A stretch of 64,000 bases of DNA from Thermodesulforhabdaceae bacterium (GCA_037482015.1 JBBFKT010000004.1:62001-126000), one strand, 5' to 3'. Positions 7,449 through 16,580 are shown, numbered from the stretch's first letter. Made by a program: numbers and translations. Notes: generated by a model from the sequence alone, not told the origin.

Positions 7449-8585
7449 CTACGAAGACAATCCAAGCCTTTTTGCCACAATAAGCCGCATTATTTCGTTT
7501 GTTCCTGCAAAGATGGGAATTACTCGCACATCTCGATAAAATCTCGCTATGGGATATTCTTCCATATAACCGTAGCCTCCATGAAGCTGCACACATTGAT
7601 AGGCTATTCGATTAGCCATTTCCGAAAGCCAGGTTTTACCCATGGAGACATCCACAACCACATCCTGTCCTTTCATATGACGCATAATGAGTTTTTCTAA
7701 AAAGGCTCGCCCCACGGCGATTTCTGTAGCCATATCCACAAGTTTGAAAGCATTGTGCTGGAATGTGCCTATAGGACGGCCGAAGGCTGTGCGTTCCCTG
7801 GCGTAGGTAAGAGTCATATCAAACATGGCTTCCGCCATAGCTTGAGCCATGATGCAGGCAAGAAGCCTTTCCTGCTGAAGATGTTCCATCATGTAGTAAA
7901 AACCTTTGTTTTCTTCCCCTAGAAGATTTTCTGCTGGCACTCTGCAGTCTTCGAAGATAAGTTCTGCGGTATCCTGCCCGTGTAAACCCATTTTTTTCAA
8001 ACGCCGTCCTCTCGAAAATCCTTCAGCGTCTCGCTCTACAACTATAAGACTTATGCCCCTGGCTCCTGAGTCTTTCGAACCCGTGCGACACGCTACAACC
8101 ATCAGATCGGCATGAATACCGTTTGAAATAAAGGTCTTCTGACCGTTAATAACCCACCAATCTCCATGCCTTTCGGCTCTGGTTGTGATAGAAGCAAGGT
8201 CTGACCCGGCGTTTGGTTCCGTCATGGCAATGGCAAGCACATATTCCCCTGATGCACACTTTGGAAGCCACCGTTTCTTCTGCTCTTCTGTCCCAAGATG
8301 ATAAATGTATGGCGCTACTATGTCGCTATGTAGTGGTGCCATGAGACTTATGGCTCCAGCTCTGGCAAGTTCTTCTGTGATAATTACGGAATAGAGAAAA
8401 TCAGCTCCGCTTCCTCCATATTCTTCCGGGAGCCAGGGGCAGAGAAAACCATGTTCACCAAGTTTATTCCATATTTCACGGTCAACCATGCCCTGTTCTT
8501 CCCATCTGGGAACATGAGGCACAACTTCGTGCTCTAAGAAACGACGAAAAGATTCGCGAAAGATCACATGTTCTTCCTTATACAT
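7449..8585 (-). CDS. Acyl-CoA dehydrogenase, long-chain/branched-chain (LCAD/IVD) type
   Basis: A 378-residue FAD enzyme that makes the 2,3-double bond of acyl-CoAs. The start at 8585 is chosen because GGAGGT lies nine bases upstream; a longer frame to 8666 adds an unlike sequence. Visible motifs are AMTEPNAGSDL (flavin/substrate loop, about 120-130), YQCVQLHGGYGYMEEYP and IFAGTNEIMR at the C-terminus. The catalytic Glu used by short/medium-chain enzymes (the E of YEGT) is Ala here. The alternative base of LCAD and isovaleryl-CoA dehydrogenase is present as E239 in QQERLLA. That points to long or branched substrates. No ETF genes are in the window. Confidence 0.92.
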   Translation of the reverse strand: MYKEEHVIFRESFRRFLEHEVVPHVPRWEEQGMVDREIWNKLGEHGFLCPWLPEEYGGSGADFLYSVIITEELARAGAISLMAPLHSDIVAPYIYHLGTEEQKKRWLPKCASGEYVLAIAMTEPNAGSDLASITTRAERHGDWWVINGQKTFISNGIHADLMVVACRTGSKDSGARGISLIVVERDAEGFSRGRRLKKMGLHGQDTAELIFEDCRVPAENLLGEENKGFYYMMEHLQQERLLACIMAQAMAEAMFDMTLTYARERTAFGRPIGTFQHNAFKLVDMATEIAVGRAFLEKLIMRHMKGQDVVVDVSMGKTWLSEMANRIAYQCVQLHGGYGYMEEYPIARFYRDVRVIPIFAGTNEIMRLIVAKRLGLSS

Positions 8586-8695
8586 GAGAAAACACCTCCG
8601 CGTGAGAATACAGTGAAGAATAAAGCTGTTATTCTGGAACTCTGCGGTAATCGTCGAAGAGATCACCGCAGAGTCCCATCATGTTGCGTCTTTAT

Positions 8696-10360
8696 CTACT
8701 TTTTCATGTAAAAGTCTTTGTATAGATCTCTGGCTACTCGCTTTGCAAATTTACCCACGCTGGTCTTGGGGATTTCATTAACGAAGAGCACTTCATCGGG
8801 AAGTTGCCATTTGGCAAACTTGGGGCGTATAAAGTCCAGGATGTCTTCCTTTGAGACTTTTCCTTCGTAGTCTTTACGAAGTATAACCAGCGCCAGAGGA
8901 CGTTCTTCCCACTTGGGATGAGGAATGCCTATGACTGTTGCTTCCAGCACGGCGGGGTGAGCCATAATAGCATTTTCTAGATCCACCGATGATATCCATT
9001 CTCCACCGCTTTTTATAAGATCTTTGAAACGGTCGGTGATCTTAAGGTAGCCGTATTCGTCTATGGTCCCAGCATCGCCACTTCGCCAGTAACCATCTTC
9101 CGTGAAGGCTTCCTGAGAGCGTGGATCGTTATAGTAAGATCCTGTGATCCAGGGACCTCGAATGATAACTTCCCCAACGCTTTTTCCATCGTGAGGAAGT
9201 GGATTGCCGTCAGGTCCCAGAATGTCCACATCAAGACCCATAACGGGGAGTCCCTGTTTTTTCTTGAGTTCCCATTTTGCGTCTTCATCCAGGAATTTCA
9301 GAGACGGTTTAAGATAATTGATTGTTACAAGTGGGGTTGTCTCTGTAGCACCGTAAGCATGTATTACCTGCGCTTTTCCTAAATCCCAGTAGCCTTTCAT
9401 CATAGCAAGCGGCGGCTCAGTTGCTCCAGATATCATCCTGAGTCCTGCCAGATCGGGCTTGGGATCCATAGCCCTTATACATTCCAGCATGGGCATGAAA
9501 ACTGCCGGTGCTCCGCATGTGGCAGAAACTTTCTCCTGAAGGATCAAATCTACTATTGGCTTCATATTGTCAACGGCATAACGACCCGGAAATACAAGTT
9601 TTGCGCCCACCATTGGAGCTGCAAAAAAGACGCCCCAACCCTGAGCATGAAACATAGGAACAAGTTGAAGCACTACGTCATCATGAGTGAGTCTCATGGC
9701 GTGAGCAATTGCCCATGTGTGAAGGTAAAGGGCTCGGTGAGACTGGTAAACCCCCTTCGGTTTGCCCGTTGTTCCCGATGTGTAGCAGGCAACAGCCGCC
9801 GACCTTTCATCCACCATGGGCCAGTCGTAAATGGGAGGTTGAGCCTGTAAAAGGGTTTCATAGTCCTGAGCATAAGAGGGGAGGGGCTTTGATGAATCGT
9901 CTCGCAGAATGATCACAGCTTTTATGCCGGGTAGATTGGGAAGAGATGGTTCAATAAGCGGGAGCATGGTTTCGCTAACAACCAGAAAACTTGCTTCGCT
10001 GTGTTGTAATACGTAAGTTCTTTCTTCATGAGATATTCTCGGGTTGACCTCAAGAAGCACAGCGCCTATGCCGGATACGGCAAAATACAGCTCACAAAAC
10101 CTGTGAGTGTTCCATTCCATAACGCCGACTCTATCCCCCGGTTTTACTCCAAGGGCTTCCAAGGCGTTAGCAAGCTGCTGAACCCGGCGGTAGGTATAAG
10201 CATAGTTTGATCGATAAAGAGATCCATCCAGGTTTCTCGAGACAACCTCCTGTTCTGGATAGACCTTTGCAGCAAATTTAAGGAAATTTATAAGGTTTAG
10301 CTGATAATCATCTTGCGACGTTGACGGGAAGCCTTTAATAATCTTCCATTTTGAATTCAT
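8696..10360 (-). CDS. Fatty-acid/acyl-CoA ligase (AMP-forming)
   Basis: A 554-residue member of the ANL superfamily that activates a carboxylic acid to its CoA thioester with ATP. The P-loop CYTSGTTGKPKGV lies near residue 205, then GATETTP in the middle, the GYWRSGD segment, and the C-terminal lid with ITDRFKDLIKSGGEWIS and the catalytic Lys in KTSVGKFAKR. It most resembles medium/long-chain ligases of the AlkK/FadD type. It is the sixth gene of the operon (transcribed from 16541 down to 6243), 32 bases after the hydratase gene. A second, different ligase is encoded two genes upstream of that hydratase gene, suggesting two kinds of acid or two stages of activation. Confidence 0.93.
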   Translation of the reverse strand: MNSKWKIIKGFPSTSQDDYQLNLINFLKFAAKVYPEQEVVSRNLDGSLYRSNYAYTYRRVQQLANALEALGVKPGDRVGVMEWNTHRFCELYFAVSGIGAVLLEVNPRISHEERTYVLQHSEASFLVVSETMLPLIEPSLPNLPGIKAVIILRDDSSKPLPSYAQDYETLLQAQPPIYDWPMVDERSAAVACYTSGTTGKPKGVYQSHRALYLHTWAIAHAMRLTHDDVVLQLVPMFHAQGWGVFFAAPMVGAKLVFPGRYAVDNMKPIVDLILQEKVSATCGAPAVFMPMLECIRAMDPKPDLAGLRMISGATEPPLAMMKGYWDLGKAQVIHAYGATETTPLVTINYLKPSLKFLDEDAKWELKKKQGLPVMGLDVDILGPDGNPLPHDGKSVGEVIIRGPWITGSYYNDPRSQEAFTEDGYWRSGDAGTIDEYGYLKITDRFKDLIKSGGEWISSVDLENAIMAHPAVLEATVIGIPHPKWEERPLALVILRKDYEGKVSKEDILDFIRPKFAKWQLPDEVLFVNEIPKTSVGKFAKRVARDLYKDFYMKK

Positions 10361-10392
10361 AATTTCCCTCCCCTGTCTTCTTCTGCTCTGTC

Positions 10393-11235
10393 CTATTTTT
10401 CCTCTATCTCTGCTCTTACTCCCGACAGAGCATCACCCCTTTCTGTGGTAACCTGCAGGTGGTATATCCCCGGTTCCATTTTCCAGCCAGAGATCGTTAA
10501 GCTGTCTCCAGGGTAAACGACACTTGAAAATCTGCAACCAAAGGATTTCAGCCGTTCAACTTTTCCTTCACAGACCTGGTCGATGAGAGTGCGAACGGCG
10601 AAGCCAAAGGTGCAAAGTCCATGAAGAATTGGCTGAGGAAGCCCCGCAGCTTTTGCAAAATCAGGATCTATGTGAAGGGGGTTATAATCGCCGGAAAGTC
10701 TATAAAGAGCCGCCTGATTTTCCGATATTTTTTCGGTTACATTAAAGTCCGGTGGTCTGTCTTTGGGGTAATCATAAACCGGTTTCTTGGGTCCAGGATC
10801 TCCTCCCCAACCACCTAATCCTCGGCAGAAAAGAGTCATGCTCGTTTCAAAGAGCTTCTTACCGGCTTCGTCTTTTGACGTGCTTTCAAGTTCCACCAAT
10901 GCGGCTTTTGCTTTGTCATAAATACCAACAATTTTCACTTCCGTAAATATTTTTCCCTGAGATGGAATAGGTTCGAAAAGCCTTATAAATTCCTCCCCGT
11001 GAAGGACAGTTTTAAGGTCTATGTTTAGTTTTTCCAGGATTGGGAAAAGGGGTCCGTAGGTTGTGATGGTGGCAAAGGATGGGCAGACTTTTAGACCTCC
11101 TTTGGCTCGCTCGTAAACGTAATGAAGATCCGTTGCTCTGGCTCCTATGCCCAGATTGTAAAGAATCACATCCCGCCAGGTGTAAGACATTTCATATGGT
11201 CCAAAGCTTTTTCCCACAAGATCAAGGTTTATCAT
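10393..11235 (-). CDS. MaoC-family enoyl-CoA hydratase 2 (double hot-dog, MFE-2 type)
   Basis: A 280-residue protein with an N-terminal degenerate hot-dog domain (about 1-140) and a C-terminal catalytic one. The hydratase 2 motif YRLSGDYNPLHIDP is at about 178-191, with the catalytic pair D183 and H188, followed by PILHGLCTFG. Both halves read like the hydratase 2 unit of peroxisomal multifunctional enzyme 2, including LYNLGIGA near the start and LHGEEFIRL. It should form (3R)-hydroxyacyl-CoA from trans-2-enoyl-CoA, and the SDR just upstream would then oxidise it. The start has GGAGG about 10 bases upstream. Confidence 0.92.
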   Translation of the reverse strand: MINLDLVGKSFGPYEMSYTWRDVILYNLGIGARATDLHYVYERAKGGLKVCPSFATITTYGPLFPILEKLNIDLKTVLHGEEFIRLFEPIPSQGKIFTEVKIVGIYDKAKAALVELESTSKDEAGKKLFETSMTLFCRGLGGWGGDPGPKKPVYDYPKDRPPDFNVTEKISENQAALYRLSGDYNPLHIDPDFAKAAGLPQPILHGLCTFGFAVRTLIDQVCEGKVERLKSFGCRFSSVVYPGDSLTISGWKMEPGIYHLQVTTERGDALSGVRAEIEEK

Positions 11236-11305
11236 GGGGTTATCCTCCTTTTTGTGCTACCCACAGTGCTGGAATGCACCGTGGGAAATAGCCACGATGG
11301 TAGTT

Positions 11306-12130
11306 TTACCAGCCTCCTGTTACTTTAATGACCTGCCCGGATACGTAGTCAGAAAGAGGCGATGCAAGGAAGAGAATTACTCGAGCGGCTTCATCCGGAG
11401 TGCCGGGACGTCCCAGAGGGATCATCAGTCTGAAGACATCAAGATGTTCTTTTGGGACACCGATAGGAATCTTTTTGCCGTTTTTTTCCAGCACAGTATC
11501 TTCCTTTTTGGGTTGAGTAAGCCTTGTTTCTATCCAGCCAAAAGCTACAGCGTTTACGTTAACGTTGAGTTGTCCCCATTCTTTGGCTAGAGTTTTCGTA
11601 AAGCCGATAATACCTGCTTTAGCCGTTGAGTAGTTTGCCTGTCCGGCGTTTCCATCGGTGCCGGCAATTGAAGTTACGTTAACGATTTTTCTCATAACAA
11701 CTCGCCCTTCGGCTTTCTCCTTTTTGGCGTTTTCTCTGATGTAGGGTGCGGCAGCTCGAATGATTCTGAAAGGAGCCGTGCAATGAACCTTCAGCATGGC
11801 TTCCCATTGCTCATCTGCCATCTTGTGAACCACGCCGTCCCATGTATAACCGGCATTGTTGACTATGACATGAATGTCAGGTCCGAAAGCTTCGACCGAA
11901 GTTTTCACAAACCTTTCGGCAAAATCATCAGCCGTTACATCTCCCGTTATTCCTACAACTTCCCCGCCCTGATTTTTAATCTGGGTCATGACCTCTTCCA
12001 GCGGTTCTCGATCCAGATCGCTCAAAACCAGCCTGGCTCCTTCAGAAGCAAACAATAGAGCTGTTGCTCTTCCTATACCTCTTCCCGCTCCCGTGATTAA
12101 ACAGATTCTTCCATCAAGCATCTTTTCCAT
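11306..12130 (-). CDS. Short-chain dehydrogenase/reductase, probable 3-hydroxyacyl-CoA dehydrogenase
   Basis: A 274-residue SDR of the FabG-like classical group. It has the cofactor loop TGAGRGIGRA at about 14-23, NNAG near residue 90, and the catalytic Ser (VTSIAG) with YSTAK (Tyr/Lys). D38-like SDLD after strand 2 suggests NAD(H). The longer C-terminus has an insert between the active site and the closing GGW. It sits directly upstream of the hydratase 2 gene, mirroring the SDR plus hydratase 2 fusion of peroxisomal MFE-2, so oxidation of (3R)-hydroxyacyl-CoA is the likely role (inference). AAAGGAGG precedes the ATG at 12130. Confidence 0.9.
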   Translation of the reverse strand: MEKMLDGRICLITGAGRGIGRATALLFASEGARLVLSDLDREPLEEVMTQIKNQGGEVVGITGDVTADDFAERFVKTSVEAFGPDIHVIVNNAGYTWDGVVHKMADEQWEAMLKVHCTAPFRIIRAAAPYIRENAKKEKAEGRVVMRKIVNVTSIAGTDGNAGQANYSTAKAGIIGFTKTLAKEWGQLNVNVNAVAFGWIETRLTQPKKEDTVLEKNGKKIPIGVPKEHLDVFRLMIPLGRPGTPDEAARVILFLASPLSDYVSGQVIKVTGGW

Positions 12131-12152
12131 TTTTTCTCTCCTCCTTTTAGGG

Positions 12153-13811
12153 CTAGTTCATTTCGAGTCTTTTTCGGATGTCTTTACGAAGTTCTTTCTT
12201 AAGGACTTTGCCTACGGGATTTCTCGGGATCGCTTCCACGATTTCAAGCCGTTCAGGTAGCTTATAGGTAGCGACTCCCTGTTCCTTCATGTATGCGATG
12301 ACGTCATCTAGCGTGACAGTTTTTTCCGGTTTGGGAACAACATAAACGCATACTCGCTCACCCAGGTTTTCATCAGGCATTCCCACAGCTGCCACATCCT
12401 GAATGGCGGGATAAGCAAGTAAGATATTTTCTATTTCTTGAGCGCTGATATTGTAGCCGCCTCGTATGATGATATCTTTGGCACGATCGAAAAACTTCAA
12501 GTATCGATCCCCAGCGATTGAGAAAAGATCTCCTGTGAGGAAGTATCCTTCTTCATCGAAAGCCGTTTCATTAAGGTCTGGTCTTTTGAAGTAACCAGGA
12601 ATGACGTTAGGACCTCGATATAAGAGCTCTCCCACGGCGCCATCTTCGTTGAGTTCGGAACCATCTGGAGCCACTACTTTGATTTGTATGAATTTAGCCA
12701 TTGGAGTGGACCATTCTACCCCTGGAACCCCATACCTGGGGAAGTGATCCACTCTGACCTTCATATCCGGCACATCCGCCACACTGGATACAATCGCTGT
12801 TCCTTCGTTTTGTCCCCATATGTTGCCAATATCTATGTTCCAGCGCTTTTTAAATTCCTCCATTGCCCAAAGGGAAGGTGGTGCGGATCCTACCGTGATA
12901 GTTCTTATAGAACTCAGGTCAAAGGTGTGAGATGCAGGATGTTTTAAAATCAGATTAACGACAGCAGGCACTAGCAGAGTATAATTAATGCGCTCTTCGA
13001 CCATCTGCTTCAGAAGTATCTGTGGGTCAAAAGGATGGTGTAGTATGACGGTTCCCCCGTAGCGTAACCATGGAATGAAGACCGTGCCAACCGATGCCAT
13101 ATTTACAAGAGGGCCCGCTGTGAGCATGATGTCGCTCGGTTTTACAACAGCTCCCGCTACGCCAGCCTGACATCGCCAATTATTGTGACTGAGCGGACAT
13201 CCTTTGGGTTGAGCCTCGGTTCCAGATGTCCAGCATATGGTGAAAATATCGTTTGGATCGGTGTGAATATTATCAAGATCAGGATCAGGCGATTCTTGCA
13301 TCATGAGTCGTATGTCTTCATAGGTAAAGATCTTCTTCAGGCCAGGAACCTGCTGGCTGACTTCCTCTGCCATAGATTTAAAGGGAAAGCCGTGGAATTC
13401 TTTAACTGTAATCATTGCTTTTGCTTCAGTTAGTTGAGCCACATAGCTTACTTCTCTAGACCGCCATTGCATTGGCATAGGAGATATGATTCCACCGGCA
13501 CGAGCAATTGCCAGATAGAGCATCCCTAACTCCCAGCAATTAGGGAGTTGAACCATAACGATGTCGTCTTTGCCTATTCCTTCAGCCTTTAGACTGGTGG
13601 CTACAGAATCGACGGCTTTAGCAAAATCTTTGTAGCTGATTCTTTCAGGTAGTGATCCCACAAGGGCTTCTTTGTTAGGTGGATCTACAAATGCAGTAGC
13701 TTCCGGCATCTTCAAAACGTGTTCTCTGAAATCGTCCAAAAGCGTTCTGCGAGTTTCCCAACAACCCTTTTGGGTGTATTCTTTTATTTTGTCGGGCGTT
13801 GCTAAGATCAT
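12153..13811 (-). CDS. Acyl-CoA ligase (AMP-forming), cyclohexanecarboxylate/dihydroxybenzoate-like
   Basis: A 552-residue ANL-family ligase. The N-terminal MILATPDKIKEYTQKGCWE and the P-loop ICWTSGTEAQPKGCPLSH resemble ligases annotated for cyclohexanecarboxylate or 2,3-dihydroxybenzoate more than fatty-acid ligases. The C-terminal lid (FDRAKDIIIRGGYNIS, RNPVGKVLKKELR) carries the usual catalytic Lys. AAGGAGGG precedes the ATG. It is the third gene of the operon, 47 bases after the thiolase. It differs clearly from the ligase at 8696-10360, so the operon may accept a cyclic or branched acid as well as a linear chain. The exact substrate cannot be read from the sequence. Confidence 0.9.
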   Translation of the reverse strand: MILATPDKIKEYTQKGCWETRRTLLDDFREHVLKMPEATAFVDPPNKEALVGSLPERISYKDFAKAVDSVATSLKAEGIGKDDIVMVQLPNCWELGMLYLAIARAGGIISPMPMQWRSREVSYVAQLTEAKAMITVKEFHGFPFKSMAEEVSQQVPGLKKIFTYEDIRLMMQESPDPDLDNIHTDPNDIFTICWTSGTEAQPKGCPLSHNNWRCQAGVAGAVVKPSDIMLTAGPLVNMASVGTVFIPWLRYGGTVILHHPFDPQILLKQMVEERINYTLLVPAVVNLILKHPASHTFDLSSIRTITVGSAPPSLWAMEEFKKRWNIDIGNIWGQNEGTAIVSSVADVPDMKVRVDHFPRYGVPGVEWSTPMAKFIQIKVVAPDGSELNEDGAVGELLYRGPNVIPGYFKRPDLNETAFDEEGYFLTGDLFSIAGDRYLKFFDRAKDIIIRGGYNISAQEIENILLAYPAIQDVAAVGMPDENLGERVCVYVVPKPEKTVTLDDVIAYMKEQGVATYKLPERLEIVEAIPRNPVGKVLKKELRKDIRKRLEMN

Positions 13812-13858
13812 GGCGCCCTCCTTGGAAGGTAAGGAAGGTTAGTTATAGTTAGGCTATT

Positions 13859-15055
13859 TTATGTGCCAAATATAGCCATACTGCACACACTGAAGGCTGG
13901 TATTCCGCCCAGGTTGTGAGTAAGTCCAAGTTTGGGATTTGGGATCTGACGGGGACCAGCTTTTCCCTGTAGTTGCTTATAAACTTCGTAAATCATTCTT
14001 AGACCTGACGCTCCGATGGGATGGCCAAAGCATTTAAGCCCGCCGTCAGACTGACAGGGAATCTTGCCGGTAAGTTCGAAAAGCCCGTCGTTTATATCGT
14101 GAATAGCTCGTCCTCTTTCGGAAATTTGCAGATCTTCGTAAGTTACCAGCTCAGTAATTGAAAAGCAGTCGTGCACTTCGAGAATGCTTATTTGTTCTCT
14201 CGGCTTCTGTATTCCTGCTTCTTTGTAGGCTCTGATGGCGGCTTCCGTTGTGGTTTTAAGGTATGTGCCGTCCCAGCGATTCGTGTAAAGTTCCTCTCCC
14301 GATGTTGCGGCTACCTGAAGAGCCTTAACAAAAATCGGATCTTTACGGATGGAACGAGCAATTTCCGGTGTGGTTACGATAGCTGCCGCCGCTCCATCGC
14401 TTACACCGCAGCAATCAAACAATCCGAGAGGCCAGGCAATAATGGGTGCCTTAAGGACTTGCTCCTCAGTTATCTCCTTTCTCAAGTGAGCCTTAGGGTT
14501 CAAAGCCCCGGCTCGATGGCTCTTGCATGATATTTTTGCTAGAGCTCGCTTTCCTTCCTCCGGGTTGATACCGTATTTGGCAAAATAACGGGTAGCCATG
14601 AGAGCAAAACCGCCGGGAGCGGTAAAGTTTGGCAGGATGAACCGATTGAGAGTGCCCATAACCGCCCCAAAATCGGGAAGCCCGCCGTATCCTGTGTCCT
14701 TGAGTTTTTCCACACCCAGAGCCAGCGCGATCTTGACTGCTCCGGAAGCAACAGCGTAACAGGCACCCCTGAAAGCCTCTGTTCCCGTTGCACAAAAGTT
14801 TTCTACTCGGGTTACAGGAATGTTCTGAAGCTTTAACGTCTGGGCCAGTGGAATGGCGCTTTTTCCAACATTTACTTCATCGAAGCAGATTCCAAGCCAT
14901 GCGGCTTCAATTTCCTTTTTTTCTATCCCGGCGTCTTCGAGTGCCTCCTGAAAGGCTTCAACCATTAGATCTTCGGCTCCAGCATCCCATCTTTCTCCGA
15001 ATCTCGTGCATCCCATGCCTATGATGGCAACTTTATCTTTTATTCCCGAAGCCAT
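13859..15055 (-). CDS. SCP2/lipid-transfer-type thiolase
   Basis: A 398-residue thiolase-fold enzyme for the last step of β-oxidation. The nucleophilic Cys is present (C88 in VENFCATGTEA), as is the C-terminal GHPIGASG loop. The end reads THNLGGIPAFSV rather than the CxGGG of classical thiolases, which places it with the SCP2/archaeal acetoacetyl-CoA thiolase group that works with DUF35 proteins. Its neighbour upstream, 28 bases away, carries a DUF35 domain. In archaea, thiolase, DUF35 and HMG-CoA synthase form a complex, so a physical partnership here is a reasonable inference. Confidence 0.9.
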   Translation of the reverse strand: MASGIKDKVAIIGMGCTRFGERWDAGAEDLMVEAFQEALEDAGIEKKEIEAAWLGICFDEVNVGKSAIPLAQTLKLQNIPVTRVENFCATGTEAFRGACYAVASGAVKIALALGVEKLKDTGYGGLPDFGAVMGTLNRFILPNFTAPGGFALMATRYFAKYGINPEEGKRALAKISCKSHRAGALNPKAHLRKEITEEQVLKAPIIAWPLGLFDCCGVSDGAAAAIVTTPEIARSIRKDPIFVKALQVAATSGEELYTNRWDGTYLKTTTEAAIRAYKEAGIQKPREQISILEVHDCFSITELVTYEDLQISERGRAIHDINDGLFELTGKIPCQSDGGLKCFGHPIGASGLRMIYEVYKQLQGKAGPRQIPNPKLGLTHNLGGIPAFSVCSMAIFGT

Positions 15056-15083
15056 GTTTAGCCTCCTTTTTTCTGGAAAATTG

Positions 15084-16541
15084 TTAGCGCTTTACTATAG
15101 GCACCGCTTTCCAAAAGTAGGTGTGAACACCGCGGTGACGGTCGTGGTATTTACGACGGAAAGAAAGTTCTACTTCCATCCCAACCTGAAGTTCGCCAAG
15201 ATTACAGTCGGTAAAATCAAGCATCATCCTTCCGCCTTCTTCAAAGTCGATGATGCCGTAGATTTGAGGGGGATCGTAGGAAAAGGCGAGATTGTCTCCC
15301 GTATAACTGAATATATGAGCCTTTTTCCGGGAAAAGCTGTATGGTTCCATTTTATTCACCGCCTGACATTCGCTTACAACACAGATACGCTGCGGAGGAA
15401 ACTGCGGTGTGCCACATTGAATGCATCGAGAGCCCACTAGACCAAGAAGAGCCTTACGGTTACGCCAGACTACAGACAGCGGACTTTCAGCCTGAAATTC
15501 TCCTCTAAGCCCTGTCTCTACTTCCAGGACTTCCCTGAAGGCGAGAAATTTTTGATAGGCTATGGGGGCTTTCCGGTTTAGCATTTCTTCAAAGGATTTC
15601 GCTGACTTTACTGAGCCTATGAGTTCTGTTGCCTCGAAATGAAGTAAATCCACACCGCTTCCGTAACCTATAAGCAGAATCTGGTCTCCAGGTTGGCACT
15701 GTTCAAGAGCCTGGCTAAGCAGAATTAGAGGGTGAGCAGAACCCGTATCCCCCACATTAAGAAAAAGTGGATTAAAGATTTGTTCATCAGAAAAACCAGC
15801 CATTTTCCCGATAAGTGAGTGTTCTCTAGGATAGGGGCATGGGTAAATTATAAATCGAAATTTATCTGGAGATAGGGACTTCTGAGCAAGATAAGTTTTG
15901 ACGGCGTGAGGGATGAACTTCGTAAAACCCTCATCTCGCATCCATCGTTCTTCCCATACTCTTGGAAACGACCTGGATGGTTCTCTAAGAGGTGATGGAA
16001 AATCGGCAGAGAAGGAGAGACTTCCTCTAAAAGCGGCAATAACTCGATCTTTTCCCACCAAAACTGCTGCTCCCCCGTCACCCTGTAGGAATTCATCCGA
16101 ACTCCCAGGCTTGGTCTTTCTGACTTCGCTGGCTGTTACGATGCCCCAGGAGACATCTCCTGCTTGAAGACGTTCGAGAGCAGAAAGGAGAGCCGTTGTT
16201 CCGGATCTGGTGCTTCCTGAAAAATCCGCCGTGGATACAAAATCGGCGCATTCCAGAGCTTCGGCGATGATGGCTGAGTTAAGCCTTTCTGAATATGGAA
16301 AGCTTGTTGATGCGGCGTGAAGTAAACCCTTTGATTTATGAACTGGCGAAGGATCGATTATGGCATTTCTTGAAGCCGCTACAGCCAGAGTGATGGCATC
16401 CTCATCGTAGTTTGCTACCGTGCGTTCTCCGGAAGCTAGCCCCAAGGTTGTGGCATTGATCCACGATATTGCTTTTGCCATTTCTTTTCGATCTAAGCGG
16501 TATCTTGGTAGATAAGCCCCGAAACCTGTGATTCCAACCAT
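15084..16541 (-). CDS. HMG-CoA-synthase-like protein fused to a DUF35 (Zn-ribbon/OB) domain, catalytic residues lost
   Basis: A 485-residue fusion. Residues 1-345 have the HMG-CoA synthase/KAS III fold (start MVGITGFGAYLPRYRL as in archaeal enzymes; DGGAAVLVG near 155). Residues 355-485 are DUF35, with a rubredoxin-like Zn ribbon (C373, C376, C387, C392) and an OB fold. Aligned by eye to HMG-CoA synthase, the catalytic Glu, Cys and His are replaced: T79 (AASTSFP), T111 (GSTRSGT) and P234 (IIYPCP). It is therefore unlikely to be a normal synthase; it may be a CoA-binding scaffold or an aldolase-like enzyme for the adjacent thiolase. It is the first gene of the operon. Confidence 0.88.
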   Translation of the reverse strand: MVGITGFGAYLPRYRLDRKEMAKAISWINATTLGLASGERTVANYDEDAITLAVAASRNAIIDPSPVHKSKGLLHAASTSFPYSERLNSAIIAEALECADFVSTADFSGSTRSGTTALLSALERLQAGDVSWGIVTASEVRKTKPGSSDEFLQGDGGAAVLVGKDRVIAAFRGSLSFSADFPSPLREPSRSFPRVWEERWMRDEGFTKFIPHAVKTYLAQKSLSPDKFRFIIYPCPYPREHSLIGKMAGFSDEQIFNPLFLNVGDTGSAHPLILLSQALEQCQPGDQILLIGYGSGVDLLHFEATELIGSVKSAKSFEEMLNRKAPIAYQKFLAFREVLEVETGLRGEFQAESPLSVVWRNRKALLGLVGSRCIQCGTPQFPPQRICVVSECQAVNKMEPYSFSRKKAHIFSYTGDNLAFSYDPPQIYGIIDFEEGGRMMLDFTDCNLGELQVGMEVELSFRRKYHDRHRGVHTYFWKAVPIVKR

Positions 16542-16580
16542 GACTCTGACCTCCCGTGGGTCAAGGGTTTAAGTTTGCTT

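Noticed and set aside
15084-16541. Functional HMG-CoA synthase of a mevalonate pathway
   Set aside because: The catalytic Glu, Cys and His are replaced, dxr is present, and the neighbours are degradation genes.
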